DNA of 64,000 bases from Paenibacillus donghaensis (GTDB taxonomy: Bacteria; Bacillota; Bacilli; Paenibacillales; Paenibacillaceae). Position numbers and translations under genes: made by a program. The stretch spans positions 434,001-498,000 of the forward strand of contig NZ_CP021780.1 in NCBI RefSeq assembly GCF_002192415.1, in the 5' to 3' direction. Below are positions 36,271-44,482 of this stretch, in pieces (position 1 is the first letter of the stretch; each line of letters begins with the position of its first letter). The notes under the pieces are model-generated. The model saw only the letters and a program-made list of their open reading frames with translations. It searched no databases and was not told the DNA's origin.

Positions 36271-36857
36271 GGTTACCTGAGTTCTCTTGGCAAAGTTATG
36301 CTAGCCCCTATTATACTGGACATTTCCCGCAGGATCAAAGGGAGAGACAGCTCAGTACACGATGGTTTCCGGAGTACCACGCGTTGGCGATCAAACCGGG
36401 ATCGGCGGCAGTGCCCGGGGTTTGATGAACACACCAAGCGCCAGGTGACACACATACATGCCGTGGGGAGCTACTTAGAGCCCCCTTGTGTTCCATGTGT
36501 TACTCGTTCGAGCCTGTCATACCACACCGCGCGACAAGGAGGCTGAGCATAACAAAGGAAGGCTGTCGCCGGTAACCAGCGATTACCTTTCAGACTATTA
36601 ACGGACTCAGGAGCCCCTATTCAAGCCAAAACCCACTAGTTAAGGCCTGTTTTTCCGATATAGAGGCTATGCGGTCCGTTACATTCCAAACCAGCGCAGA
36701 AATGAGGAAATAACAGGAGCTATACGGTCCGTTAGGACGTAGGTTACCTGAAGTTCGGGTGGGGGAGGGTTTGGATTACGGTAGTGCGATCCCCTAACCT
36801 TCGCAAGTAACCTCCTCCAGTAACCTTCTATATCCTCGCAGGGTCCTAAGTAGTAAC
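36271..36857. other. Non-coding stretch with short repeats
   Basis: No convincing gene. It holds a second palindrome at about 36390-36426 and three short motifs around CGGTCCGTTA (inverted at about 36600, direct at 36671 and 36728). At 36842-36855 there is one GTTACTACTTAGG-type end (inverted) that abuts the truncated short-chain dehydrogenase. Confidence 0.5.
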
Positions 36858-36960
36858 CATTGTGCGAAATTAGCGCTACTTTGAATCCGCGGGCACCGAA
36901 TGTATTGGCGATGGATAATCCAAGACCCGGGCCTGCGCCTACGATAGTAGTTTTGCTCAT
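36858..36960 (-). pseudogene. 5' fragment of a short-chain dehydrogenase/reductase
   Basis: The ATG at 36958-36960 opens MSKTTIVGAGPGLGLSIANTFGARGFKVALIS, a perfect Rossmann-fold start with the glycine motif G-x-G-P-G-L-G. After about 35 codons the sequence runs into the repeat end GGTTACTACTTAGG and becomes unrelated (frame open to 36679). It is divergent from an HxlR regulator, a common pairing in which the regulator controls the reductase. Confidence 0.8.
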
Positions 36961-36990
36961 GATTATCAGTTCCCTTCAGGATGTTGATTA

Positions 36991-37009
36991 CTAACAGTAA
37001 CCATGTTAG
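36991..37009. promoter_or_regulatory. Candidate HxlR operator between divergent genes
   Basis: CTAACA-GTAACCA-TGTTAG, a 6-bp inverted repeat with 7-nt spacing, midway between the reductase fragment and the hxlR-type gene. Confidence 0.5.
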
Positions 37010-37074
37010 ACTAAGGAATCCCAAGCGGCAAGAAGGCACTATTACTTGCGCTAGTTACATGGAGGTAACCAGAT

Positions 37075-37476
37075 TTGAAACCATTACAAGCATTAACGGG
37101 CAGCCCGTTGGCAAGACTGGAGGACTGCATGCTTAACCGGCAGATTCTGGATACCGTCGGAGATAAGTGGAGTGTGCTGATTATCACCAATCTGGGTGTG
37201 CAGAATCTGCGGTTCAAGGAGCTGCAGCGCCGTTCCGGCGGTATCTCCCAGCGGATGCTGACTCAGACCCTCCGCCATCTGGAACGGGATGGGCTGGTCT
37301 GGCGCAAAGCTACACCCACCGTACCGCTAACCGTTGAATACGGGCTTACGGAACTGGGAAACTCACTGCTCGGACCTTTGAGTGGTCTGGTGGAATGGGT
37401 CAATGGAAACAGCGGAGACATTATACAGGCGCGCAGCGGTTATGACGACCGGCAGAAAGAGTCGGAGACGGAATAA
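37075..37476 (+). CDS. HxlR-family winged-helix transcriptional regulator
   Basis: 133 residues from TTG 37075, with GGAGGT 8 nt upstream. The family motifs are C at position 18 (LEDCMLNRQILDTVGDKWSVLII), LRFKELQRRSGGISQRMLTQTLRHLERDGLVWR (recognition helix) and VEYGLTELGNSLL. The single cysteine near the N-terminus may sense electrophiles, as in HypR/YodB relatives. Its divergent reductase target is destroyed. Confidence 0.92.
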   Translation: MKPLQALTGSPLARLEDCMLNRQILDTVGDKWSVLIITNLGVQNLRFKELQRRSGGISQRMLTQTLRHLERDGLVWRKATPTVPLTVEYGLTELGNSLLGPLSGLVEWVNGNSGDIIQARSGYDDRQKESETE

Positions 37477-37517
37477 GAGGACGTTCGTGCATTACATATG
37501 GCAGAGGATGGATTAAA

Positions 37518-38468
37518 TTGAACAATACCGGAGAACCCTTGTATATCTATACTTACGCTTGTGCGGAGGATGAGCAGTCGCTCTGCGCGATGGAGCTGCG
37601 CTGCTTGTTCGGGCGGGAAGTGCCACCGACTATTTTTGCCAGCGGAGTGAAGCGGGAGGTCAGCCGAAGCCCCTTCATCAAGGAACGGATAGATGTGATG
37701 TATGAGGCCGATACCCTGCCTGAGATCTACAAGCTGACCGAGCAGGTACAGCTGGAGGGCCAGACCTTTAAGGTGATTTTTGTCAAAACCAATGATCTCG
37801 CCCCTGCGGACAAAATCGAATACGACGCACGAAGAGTCATTGAACGGGAAATCGGCCTGCGTATTGAAGGCGAGGCGGATGTTAATCATCCTCAGCTGGT
37901 GTACGGCATAGTTACCCTGGGTGGACGGTGGTACTTCGGTTCCTACCATAAGAACCAGGCGACCTGGTTCCGCCAGATGAAGAAGCCGCGCAGCTACTCC
38001 ATAGCGCTCAGTACCCGGGTGGCCCGGGCAGCTGTCAATATGGCCGTTCCCGAGCCGGAAGGCATTCGCGCCATCGACCCCTGCTGCGGCATCGGCACCG
38101 TGATGGTAGAGGCATTATCGATGGGCATCGATATGACCGGCCGTGACATTAACCCGCTGATTGCCGCCGGTGCCCGAACCAATCTGGCCCATTTTGGATT
38201 CACCGCAGAGGTGGTGCTGGGGGATATCGCCGACATTGCCGAGCATTACGATGTAGCGATTGTGGATATGCCCTACAATCTGTACTCGCGGATCACGCCG
38301 GAGGAGCAGTTCGCTATTCTGGAGAATACGCGCCGGATTGCAGACCGTGTAGTTATTGTAGCCATCGAAGCGATGGACGAGATGATTGCCGAGGCGGGAT
38401 TTACGATCATCGACCGCTGTATAGCGAAGAAGGCAGGCTTCTCACGTCATCTGATGCTCTGCCAGTAA
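37518..38468 (+). CDS. TRM11-like RNA methyltransferase (UPF0020 type)
   Basis: 316 residues, start TTG 37518 after GAGGAT. The C-terminal half is a SAM-dependent Rossmann methylase: motif I is AIDPCCGIGTVMVEAL and motif IV is VDMPYNLY, the N6/N2-type catalytic motif with M in place of the usual P. The N-terminal half could be a divergent RNA-binding domain. It probably methylates guanosine in tRNA or rRNA. It lies 40 bp after the hxlR-type gene. Confidence 0.82.
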   Translation: MNNTGEPLYIYTYACAEDEQSLCAMELRCLFGREVPPTIFASGVKREVSRSPFIKERIDVMYEADTLPEIYKLTEQVQLEGQTFKVIFVKTNDLAPADKIEYDARRVIEREIGLRIEGEADVNHPQLVYGIVTLGGRWYFGSYHKNQATWFRQMKKPRSYSIALSTRVARAAVNMAVPEPEGIRAIDPCCGIGTVMVEALSMGIDMTGRDINPLIAAGARTNLAHFGFTAEVVLGDIADIAEHYDVAIVDMPYNLYSRITPEEQFAILENTRRIADRVVIVAIEAMDEMIAEAGFTIIDRCIAKKAGFSRHLMLCQ

Positions 38469-38501
38469 CTGTCCATAACTACAAGCAAAGGGGATGAAGG
38501 A

Positions 38502-39119
38502 ATGGAAGCGAAATGGTTAACCTGGGCGAAGGAGATTCAGGGCATTGCCCAGACGGGACTTACTTATGCCAAAGACGTCTACGACATTGAACGTTATGAG
38601 GCGCTGCGCGAGCTGAGTGTGGATATCATGGCGAACTACACGTATGAGAGCAAAGAGCAGATCCGGCTGTCTTTCGCGGGTGAAGACGGCTATGCCACGC
38701 CGAAGGTGGATATCCGGGGTGTGGTGTTCCGGGAGAATGAGATTCTGCTGGTGCGCGAGAAAATGGATGGCAAATGGGCTCTGCCTGGCGGCTGGGGTGA
38801 CATCGGCCTGTCCCCAAGTGAAGTGGTCGTAAAGGAAATACGGGAGGAATCAGGCTTTGAGGCGGAAGCCATCCGGCTGCTGGCGGTGCTGGACAAGAAA
38901 TTTCATCAGCATCCGCCGGAGCCTTACCATGTGTACAAGCTGTTTATCCTCTGCCGGATTACGGGTGGAGCCGCAGCCGAAGGCGTGGAGACGAGCGGGG
39001 TAGCCTTTTTTGCCGAGGATGGGCTGCCGGAGCTGTCGGAAGAGCGGAATACGTTGGCCCAGCTGCATACGCTGTTTGAATTTAACCGGAATCCCGACAA
39101 GCCAGTCATATTGGACTAG
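38502..39119 (+). CDS. NUDIX hydrolase with N-terminal helper domain
   Basis: 205 residues. An N-terminal helical domain (1-65) of the NUDIX_N_2 type precedes the NUDIX domain. The NUDIX box (G-x5-E-x7-R-E-x-x-E-E-x-G) runs from GGWGDIGLSPSE to KEIREESGF. It hydrolyses nucleoside diphosphate-linked compounds, possibly ADP-ribose-like. It follows the methylase gene after 33 bp and is likely in the same transcript. Confidence 0.9.
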   Translation: MEAKWLTWAKEIQGIAQTGLTYAKDVYDIERYEALRELSVDIMANYTYESKEQIRLSFAGEDGYATPKVDIRGVVFRENEILLVREKMDGKWALPGGWGDIGLSPSEVVVKEIREESGFEAEAIRLLAVLDKKFHQHPPEPYHVYKLFILCRITGGAAAEGVETSGVAFFAEDGLPELSEERNTLAQLHTLFEFNRNPDKPVILD

Positions 39120-39159
39120 GAGCCTGCATATAATGGATCAATTATTTAAAAAAAAGGTG

Positions 39160-39187
39160 TTGAAAGAGCTTAATTATGGGTTATAAT
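39160..39187 (+). promoter_or_regulatory. Sigma-A promoter for the small membrane protein
   Basis: TTGAAA at 39160-39165 and a perfect TATAAT at 39182-39187 with a 16-bp spacer. Confidence 0.7.
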
Positions 39188-39321
39188 TAATATGTAAGCA
39201 CTTACATGAATGGCCGCTGAGCCTTTATATCTAAAAAAATCCGGAAATGCTGCATTTGTGGGTCAAGCGGTCTACATTTTTTCCTCTGCTGTGACGATAA
39301 GATATTTTAGGAGGGGATCGC

Positions 39322-39468
39322 ATGGAACAAGAAGAGCTTAGACTTCCGCTACAACAGGAGAAGATCACACGTCCTGCTGAAGGCAACATCGCTACGGGTT
39401 TGATATGGGGGATATTAATCAGCATTCCGTTATGGATCTCGCTAATTGGCTGGTTTATGGGGCGGTAA
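39322..39468 (+). CDS. Small single-helix membrane protein (48 aa)
   Basis: It has a perfect AGGAGGGG site 5-8 nt before ATG 39322. The protein has a polar N-terminus (MEQEELRLPLQQEKITRP) and one transmembrane helix (IATGLIWGILISIPLWISL) ending GWFMGR. Its own promoter and terminator make it a convincing gene. I do not recognise a family. Confidence 0.78.
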   Translation: MEQEELRLPLQQEKITRPAEGNIATGLIWGILISIPLWISLIGWFMGR

Positions 39469-39527
39469 GCCATAGAGTTATGCCGCAGTTGTAACTACTA
39501 CGGATACTATTGGTTTATATATAATAG

Positions 39528-39561
39528 ACGGATGCAGCTGTTTAAGGGCGCATCCGTTTTT
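39528..39561 (+). terminator. Rho-independent terminator after the small membrane protein
   Basis: ACGGATGC pairs with GCATCCGT and is followed by five Ts. Confidence 0.88.
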
Positions 39562-39676
39562 GGCATGTCCGGATTAGCGCAGAATGTAAGTGAATTACTG
39601 ACCTTCTGAATATAGGTTACGGAGTTGTTACTTATTTAGACGCACCGAGCCTGGAAAGGTTGCGCTATATATAAGA

Positions 39677-39763
39677 TGAACTTAAGAATGGAGTAGTCGA
39701 GTTGTCAGAAAGCCTGATGCATAGGGCTTTCTGGCCGCTTCGTGTGTAACATTCTTAAGTTCA
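39677..39763. repeat. 87-nt two-stem inverted repeat
   Basis: The outer 14-bp stem TGAACTTAAGAATG (39677-39690) pairs perfectly with CATTCTTAAGTTCA (39750-39763). The inner 9-bp stem CAGAAAGCC (39706-39714) pairs perfectly with GGCTTTCTG (39725-39733). No T run follows. It could be a small structured RNA or a miniature element. Confidence 0.65.
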
Positions 39764-39785
39764 CGTTCTATAGCAAGAAAAATTT

Positions 39786-40172
39786 TTACTACTCAGGTCT
39801 CTCTGATAATGTAAAAGGCAGCAAGGGTGCTTGCAGAGAAATTAGATGCGAAAGTGGTTACTACTTAGGTACAACTGAAGATATAGTGTGGCACTAGCGC
39901 TCTTTGAGAAATTAGATGCGAAACTGCATCTAATATCGGTCGGAACTCCTGATATCGAACAAATAAGTGCGAAATGGCAACTATTTCCGAGTGAATCGCT
40001 TGTTTAGAGCTCAGAATCGGAAAATAAGTGCGTTATCGCACTTATTTGCTCTAAAACAGATAAAAGGAGCTAATTAGATGCGTATTCGCACTTAATTTTG
40101 TAGCTGGACTACCGTAGCAATCCAGAAGCTAAGTCTTGATGGCTCATATCCTCTGGAGACCTAAGTAGTAAC
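39786..40172 (+). repeat. Four-hairpin intergenic element, copy C (best preserved)
   Basis: Left end GTTACTACTTAGGT at 39857 and right inverted end ACCTAAGTAGTAAC at 40159-40172, each followed inward by a GATATAG/CATATC-like match. A further diverged left end lies at 39786. Four units start at about 39909, 39960, 40021 and 40071 (51, 61, 50). The first is perfect (ATTAGATGC-GAAACT-GCATCTAAT) and the third is AAATAAGTGC-GTTATC-GCACTTATTT. It ends 40 bp from the ABC-F stop. Confidence 0.85.
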
Positions 40173-40211
40173 GAAAAATTCATGAATCAACCGGGAAGAA
40201 GGTTCTTCCTG

Positions 40212-42158
40212 CTATAAATCTGCTTCGCTGAGCCAGGCTACATACAGCGCATCGACCTGTGTCTGGGCGGCATCCCGCTGCTCTTGCAGCTCGCTCAGCC
40301 GCTCTGCATCGCTGCAGATCTCCGGCCCCTGCATCTGCGCATCAACTGTTGCCAGCAAGCCTTCGGCTTCGGCAACGGCTGCCTCCCAATAAGCAGCGGT
40401 ATGACGATTATTGGAAGAAGAAACGGAGGCGTGTTTCTTCGCCTCAAGTCCACTCTGCTGCTGCCGGCTCTGCTGCTGAGCGGCGGCAGGGGGACTGGCG
40501 GCAAGTTTGGCAGACTGAGCCGCAGACTCGGCCTTTTTTTCCTTATAATATTCGTAATTCCCGGCGAACACGCTGAACTGCCCGTCTTCAATCGTCCACA
40601 GCTTATGGAACAGGCGGTTGATGAAATAACGGTCATGGGATACCGCCAGAACCGTGCCGGGGAACTCCTCCAGCGCTTCTTCCAAGGCTTCACGCGAATC
40701 AATGTCCAGGTGGTTGGTCGGCTCATCAAGAATCAGCAGATTGGGCTGCTGGTGCATCAGCACCGCGAAGCGCAGACGGGTCCACTCGCCGCCGGAGAGC
40801 TTGGCAATCCCCTTGAAGACATCTGCTCCATAGAAGAGGAACCGTGCCAGCTGGCCACGCGCTTCGCCTTCCTCCAGACCGGCCTGCTCGCGGAAATACT
40901 GCAGCACCGATTGGCCGTTGTCTCCGGGCACAGCTTCCTGGGCGAGATAACCGGGCACGGCCCGTGAACCAAGCTGGCAGCTGCCGCTGTCCGGGGTCTC
41001 CTCCCCGAGAATGATCCGCAACAACGTGCTTTTGCCAGCGCCGTTGCCGCCCAGAAGTGCGGTGGTTTCACCGTAGCGGAGCACCTCGCTGGCTCCCTGG
41101 AACAGGCTGCGCTCACCGTAGCTTTTGCCTACTCTGTCCAGCACAACCGCCTGGTTGCCGGAACGGTCCTTCTGCTGCAGCTGCAGATCCATCGCCTTGC
41201 GCTCCAGAATCGGCTTCTTCACCTTGACCATCCGGTCCAGCGCCTTCTGCATGGAAGCGGCCCGGCGGTGGAAGGAGGGATTGGGCGGATTGGAACGGTT
41301 GCCCCACTCGATCAGCCGTTTGATGCTCTCCTGCATCTGCTTGATCTTCTTCTGCTGCTCCTGATAATCGGCGAATTGCAGCAGCAGCCGGGTCTCCTTC
41401 TCGGTCTGATAGCCGCTGTAATTAGTGTGATATAGGATGGCTTCGCCATCTTCAAGCTCCACAACCTTCTTGACCACCGCATCGAGGAAATAGCGGTCAT
41501 GGGAGATGACCAGCACGGTGCCGTCATAGCCCTGGAGAAACTGCTCCAGCCATTCAATCGCATCCATATCCAGATGGTTGGTGGGCTCATCAAGCAGCAG
41601 AATATCGGGCTTCTGCAGCAGCAGCACCGCCAGCCCAACCTTGGTCTTCTCGCCGCCGGAGAGCGAAGCGAAGCTGCGCTCATATTGCCCCCGGCCGATG
41701 CCAAGCCCGCTGGCGATCCGCTGGATCGAAGCCTCAATCTCATAGCCACCGGCCGCTTCAAACTTCTCTTGCAGGCTGCCGTATTCCCGCAGCAGCCGGT
41801 TCCAGGCGGCCTCCTGCTGCTGCGCATCGGGCGAAGCCATCTCCATCTCCATCTCCCGCAGACGGCTCTGCCAGCGGAGCGGCTCCGCGAAGCTGCGCTG
41901 CAGCACCTCGTACACAGTTTCTTGGCCGTCTGCCTCCTGAATCTGTGCCAGCTTGCCTGCGGTTGCTCCGCGGCGGATGGCGATCTGGCCCTGGTCCGGT
42001 TTCTCTTCTCCGTTCAGCAGCCGGATCAGGGTAGTTTTGCCACAACCGTTACGGCCGATGAGGCCCACCGTTTCCCCTTGGCGGATATCGAAGCTGACGT
42101 CTTGCAGCACAAGCTGGGCGCCGTGGTATTTCTGTACATTGATACATTGAATCATCAT
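40212..42158 (-). CDS. ABC-F family ATPase (ribosome-associated/antibiotic-resistance type)
   Basis: 648 residues from ATG 42158 (AGGAG at 42170-42174). It has two ABC domains and no membrane segment. Walker A motifs are GRNGCGKTT and GGNGAGKST, signature motifs are LSGGEKTK and LSGGEWTR, and both Walker B motifs are followed by EPTNHLD. The inter-domain arm carries basic residues (KIKQMQESIKRLIEWG), and a coiled-coil C-terminus is rich in Gln/Ala. It acts on the ribosome. Whether it is a housekeeping factor or a Vga/Lsa-like protection protein cannot be settled from sequence. Confidence 0.92.
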   Translation of the reverse strand: MMIQCINVQKYHGAQLVLQDVSFDIRQGETVGLIGRNGCGKTTLIRLLNGEEKPDQGQIAIRRGATAGKLAQIQEADGQETVYEVLQRSFAEPLRWQSRLREMEMEMASPDAQQQEAAWNRLLREYGSLQEKFEAAGGYEIEASIQRIASGLGIGRGQYERSFASLSGGEKTKVGLAVLLLQKPDILLLDEPTNHLDMDAIEWLEQFLQGYDGTVLVISHDRYFLDAVVKKVVELEDGEAILYHTNYSGYQTEKETRLLLQFADYQEQQKKIKQMQESIKRLIEWGNRSNPPNPSFHRRAASMQKALDRMVKVKKPILERKAMDLQLQQKDRSGNQAVVLDRVGKSYGERSLFQGASEVLRYGETTALLGGNGAGKSTLLRIILGEETPDSGSCQLGSRAVPGYLAQEAVPGDNGQSVLQYFREQAGLEEGEARGQLARFLFYGADVFKGIAKLSGGEWTRLRFAVLMHQQPNLLILDEPTNHLDIDSREALEEALEEFPGTVLAVSHDRYFINRLFHKLWTIEDGQFSVFAGNYEYYKEKKAESAAQSAKLAASPPAAAQQQSRQQQSGLEAKKHASVSSSNNRHTAAYWEAAVAEAEGLLATVDAQMQGPEICSDAERLSELQEQRDAAQTQVDALYVAWLSEADL

Positions 42159-42230
42159 AATAGGGATTCTCCTTTGATAGGAATGCCCCCGCGCTGATCT
42201 CGAGCGTTGAGCCGACACGTACCTAGAGCA

Positions 42231-42334
42231 ACAAGTGGAAACGGTTTCGCCGTCCTCAGCAAAGCATATGCTTCCGAAGCAGCGATACTATGTATCGCCT
42301 TCAGGCATCCGTTTCAGCGAGAAATAGAAGGATG
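42231..42334 (-). repeat. Multi-stem dispersed repeat, copy R5 (inverted)
   Basis: Reads in reverse from GAAATAGAAGGAT (right) to CAAGTGGAAACGG (left), with the same inner stems as R1. It lies in the leader region upstream of the ABC-F gene, in that gene's orientation. Confidence 0.85.
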
Positions 42335-42367
42335 ATTTATAACGTAAACATATAAATCCTTATATTT

Positions 42368-42400
42368 CAAAAAAAGCCGCAGGGAAATTTCCCCGCGGCC
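42368..42400 (-). terminator. Rho-independent terminator of the 56-aa ORF
   Basis: Read on the minus strand, GCCGCGGGGAAA pairs with TTTCCCTGCGGC and is followed by a run of seven or more Ts. Confidence 0.85.
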
Positions 42401-42417
42401 TTGTCATTCTCCGGTAA

Positions 42418-42588
42418 TCAGTTCCGTAGAGATGCAGGCAGGAAAGGCATTTCGCATGTTTGTAGTGTTATTGAGTTCATATGGATGCCGATAGACAGAC
42501 TTCTCCCGTTGTTGGCATATACATGAGCAATACCAGCTACAACTTTTGGCAGCCGGCTCATAACACTGTTGGTCACATTGCGGTCCAT
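42418..42588 (-). CDS. Small hypothetical protein (56 aa)
   Basis: ATG at 42586-42588 with an AAGGAGGTGGG site 5-10 nt upstream, and a terminator 18 bp after the stop. The product starts MDRNVTNSVMSRLPKVVAGIA and has one cysteine, in LQTCEMPF. It has no signal peptide or clear helix. It is a distinct gene, but I do not recognise a family. Confidence 0.65.
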   Translation of the reverse strand: MDRNVTNSVMSRLPKVVAGIAHVYANNGRSLSIGIHMNSITLQTCEMPFLPASLRN

Positions 42589-42769
42589 TCCTACCCACCT
42601 CCTTCATTAACAAATTTAAAGTTATTGTAATGAATTATTGCAGAATTTGCAAGCCCTCAAATTTCGAACGGGTATTGCAGTACGGCATATCTTTGGAATG
42701 TTGTAATAACATGGAGATATGGCGGCTAGGGCCAACCGCTAAATCTACAGGCTGAAAAGAGGATGGCAG

Positions 42770-43147
42770 ATGGCAATTTTTGATGGACTGCTGGGCAATG
42801 CTGCCCAGGTCGATCTTCCAGCGGTTAAGCGTGAATACGCGCAGATTCTTGCCCCGCAGGAGAATATCGAGCGGGCTTACAAGCTGATCAGGGACATGTT
42901 TATTTTTACCGACAAACGGTTGATTCTGGTCGATAAGCAAGGGATTACGGGCAAGAAAACCGAATACCATTCCATTCCTTACAAAAGCATCTCCCACTAC
43001 TCGGTGGAAACGGCCGGGCATTTCGATCTGGATGCCGAGCTGTGCCTGTATATCTCCAATAGCACGCTGCCGATTAAGAAGACCTTCAACAAAAGCGTTA
43101 ATATCTACGAAGTGCAGTCTGTATTATCGCAATATATTCTCAAATAG
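42770..43147 (+). CDS. Bacterial PH-domain protein
   Basis: 125 residues of a single bacterial pleckstrin-homology-like domain (bPH_1 type): MFIFTDKRLILVDKQGITGKKTEYHSIPYKSISHYSVETAG is the characteristic strand series. It is preceded by AGAGGAT. It is probably cytoplasmic, with role unknown; homologues are common single-copy genes in Bacillales. Its last 8 bp overlap the convergent chromate transporter gene. Confidence 0.88.
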   Translation: MAIFDGLLGNAAQVDLPAVKREYAQILAPQENIERAYKLIRDMFIFTDKRLILVDKQGITGKKTEYHSIPYKSISHYSVETAGHFDLDAELCLYISNSTLPIKKTFNKSVNIYEVQSVLSQYILK

Positions 43148-43688
43148 CTACTACCGTATACCTCAGCACAAGCCCGCCATAGGCAAAAGCGGCTAAGATC
43201 ACCAGCGCAGGGTGAAGCTTCAGCCGCTTCATAGCCCAGAAGGCGATGGCGGCAATAATAAGTGTCTGTACATAGCCGATTGATCCGGCGGGACCTTGGG
43301 CCATTGTCCAGGTCAGCGCTGCCATCATTACGGCGATTACGGGTTGTACAAGCAGGGTCATGCCCTTCACTACGGGCGATTGCTTGTATTTCTGCATGAC
43401 CTGCAGCAGCACAATCAGCGCAGTAGCCGAGGGCAGCACCGTCGCCAGCAAGGCCAGAATCAGCCCAAGCCAGCCGTAGACATCGTATCCGACATAAGCG
43501 GCGATTTTGGTGGCAATCGGTCCGGGCAGTGCATTGCCGAGCGCCAGCATATTGGAGAATTGCTCATCCGTAAGCCAGCCATAATGAGGCACGATCTCTT
43601 GGTACATCAGCGGAATCGAGGAGGGTCCGCCGCCGTATCCGAGCAGGTTCGCCATGAAAAAACCATAGATCAGCTCCAGCCACTCCAT
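43140..43688 (-). CDS. Chromate transporter subunit (short-chain CHR), second gene
   Basis: 182 residues and about five to six helices. The CHR motifs are GYGGGPSSIPLMYQEI and ALGNALPGPIATKIAAYVGYD. It is the second half of a two-gene short-chain chromate ion transporter. Its start overlaps the upstream gene's stop as TAATG, so the pair is translationally coupled. Substrate is assigned by family only. Confidence 0.9.
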   Translation of the reverse strand: MEWLELIYGFFMANLLGYGGGPSSIPLMYQEIVPHYGWLTDEQFSNMLALGNALPGPIATKIAAYVGYDVYGWLGLILALLATVLPSATALIVLLQVMQKYKQSPVVKGMTLLVQPVIAVMMAALTWTMAQGPAGSIGYVQTLIIAAIAFWAMKRLKLHPALVILAAFAYGGLVLRYTVVAI

Positions 43689-44266
43689 TAGATGCTCTCC
43701 CCTTTCTTATTCCGCGCCAGCAGGCGGTAATGAACCGTGCCATAGCCGAGGAAAAGCACGATTACAATGGCCGGATGCAGGTGCAGCACCTCCAGCAGGA
43801 CAAGCGCCAGCAGAATGAATCCGGCGGCCAGCCATCGGCCCAGCCCCTTGTAGGCTTTGTGGGCGAATTCATAGGCCATCATGCCAAGCATGACCGCAAT
43901 TACAGGGGACACCCCGGCGATCATTCCGGCCACAACCTTGGAGCCGGCCAGAATATTCACTGCCGAGAGCAGGATGATCATGGCGGCGCAGCTGGGCAGG
44001 ATATGCGCCAACACAGAGAGGACAGCGCCCCGTATACCTCTTAGCTTGTAGCCGAGATAGGCGGCCATTTTGGTGGCGATCGGTCCGGGCAGGGCATTGG
44101 CGATGGCCAGTGTCTCGCCGAATTCATCATCGTTCAACCAGTGATAGCGAGAGACGGCGTCATGCCGGATTAGCGGGATCACGGAGGGACCGCCGCCGTA
44201 CCCGAGAATACCGGTTCGAAACATAGCGACAGCCAGCTGCACATACTCTTTATGGATTGATTTCAT
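43688..44266 (-). CDS. Chromate transporter subunit (short-chain CHR), first gene
   Basis: 192 residues from ATG 44266, with GGGAGGT 6 nt upstream. It has the same motifs as its partner (GYGGGPSVIPLIRHDAV, AIANALPGPIATKMAAYLGYK). The two proteins probably form an antiparallel heterodimer, as proposed for short CHR pairs. Confidence 0.9.
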   Translation of the reverse strand: MKSIHKEYVQLAVAMFRTGILGYGGGPSVIPLIRHDAVSRYHWLNDDEFGETLAIANALPGPIATKMAAYLGYKLRGIRGAVLSVLAHILPSCAAMIILLSAVNILAGSKVVAGMIAGVSPVIAVMLGMMAYEFAHKAYKGLGRWLAAGFILLALVLLEVLHLHPAIVIVLFLGYGTVHYRLLARNKKGESI

Positions 44267-44482
44267 GTCAGACCTCCCAGTGTCAAAGGCGTTTCTTCCT
44301 GGAGCCATTCTATACAATCTACAGAGCCGTATCTATGCCGCTGCCCTGTGACCGGGCATTCTTTGTGCGTGGCTCACAAAAATGCGGGTGAACAATTTGC
44401 GCCTGCTCTGAACCGATTGACAAAGGAATTTCAGGTAATGTTAAATGGCACTAATTAGCAAGACGGAATGGAGGAGGACAGC

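Noticed and set aside
36298..36546. 82-codon forward frame in the 36.3-kb gap
   Set aside because: No ribosome site, odd composition, and it overlaps palindromes.
36271..36600. T-box or other riboswitch
   Set aside because: I looked for a T-box sequence and specifier-like stems and found only unrelated palindromes.
39857..40172. CRISPR-like array at the four-hairpin element
   Set aside because: Only four units, diverged repeats, spacers conserved between copies rather than unique, and no cas genes.
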